Assembly: GCA_030642225.1 (NCBI GenBank) | Contig: DAOWOC010000067.1 | Coordinates: forward strand, 1-6,410 | DNA: 6,410 nucleotides | From: Deltaproteobacteria bacterium | Lineage (GTDB): Bacteria; Desulfobacterota; DAOWOC01 | Direction of reading: 5' to 3' | In this document: positions 6,382 to 6,410 of the stretch, piece by piece | Numbering within the stretch: the first letter of the stretch is position 1 | How the letters are laid out: every line of letters starts with the position of its first letter | Notes under the pieces: generated by a model | What the model was told of the DNA's origin: nothing | Seen by the model: only the letters and a program-made list of their open reading frames with translations | The model's database searches: none | Program-made: the position numbers and the translations under genes

Positions 6382-6410
6382 TTGAAATTTGAGGATTTGG
6401 AAGTATGGAA
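6382..6410 (+). CDS. Probable four-helix-bundle protein (S23 / 23S rRNA IVP family), N-terminal fragment
   Basis: Only nine complete codons and two bases of a tenth are visible before the window ends. They read MKFEDLEVW followed by AA, which would be Lys or Asn. The FEDLEVWK opening is the usual N-terminus of the S23/IVP four-helix-bundle family, small proteins of about 120 residues first seen in intervening sequences of 23S rRNA genes and now known as common stand-alone genes; the Avd protein of diversity-generating retroelements has the same fold. The TTG start at 6382 is well supported by a GGAGG at 6372-6376, five bases upstream, the best ribosome binding site in the window. The function of stand-alone members is not established. 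The call rests on a very short peptide and on the preceding repeat array. Confidence 0.65.

Noticed and set aside
1..6410. CRISPR array, tRNA, rRNA or insertion sequence
   Set aside because: No spaced direct repeats of CRISPR type, no cloverleaf, no rRNA-like segment and no transposase or terminal inverted repeats were seen; the only repeat is the short TCAGTT array.

Overview
The window holds six chromosomal genes plus the first codons of a seventh, in two divergent blocks that meet at about 3165-3248. The DNA is AT-rich, with housekeeping genes and a two-component sensor kinase. The kinase architecture (paired GspE-N-like motifs, GAF, HDFNN-type histidine kinase, receiver) together with a DUF362 protein suggests an anaerobic, low-GC member of the Desulfobacterota (the former Deltaproteobacteria). 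That placement is inference from protein style, since no marker gene is present. No stretch longer than 300 bases lacks a gene.

Minus-strand block (read from 3164 down to 1): a hybrid-type sensor histidine kinase, then purM, then the start of purN, which runs off the left edge. Gaps are only 38 and 37 bases, so the three genes are probably co-transcribed. purM and purN catalyse two steps of de novo purine synthesis. The kinase ends in a receiver-like domain whose phosphoacceptor Asp is replaced by Lys, and it begins with two motifs like those of c-di-GMP-binding MshEN domains.

Plus-strand block: nth (endonuclease III, with an intact [4Fe-4S] motif), a DUF362 protein with a C-terminal Cys quartet, a probable terminator, and then nfo (endonuclease IV). 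nfo is split by a one-base frameshift in a run of five A residues, yet all nine metal-ligand residues survive. Two base-excision-repair enzymes therefore flank the DUF362 gene.

Right edge: after nfo come five short TCAGTT-type repeats, then a strong ribosome binding site and a TTG start for a protein beginning MKFEDLEVWK. This looks like a four-helix-bundle (S23/IVP-family) gene cut off by the window end.

The window shows no complete new system. The observations most worth following are the nfo frameshift, the degenerate receiver coupled to MshEN-like motifs, the NuoB-like cysteine tail of the DUF362 protein, and the repeat-preceded IVP-type gene.
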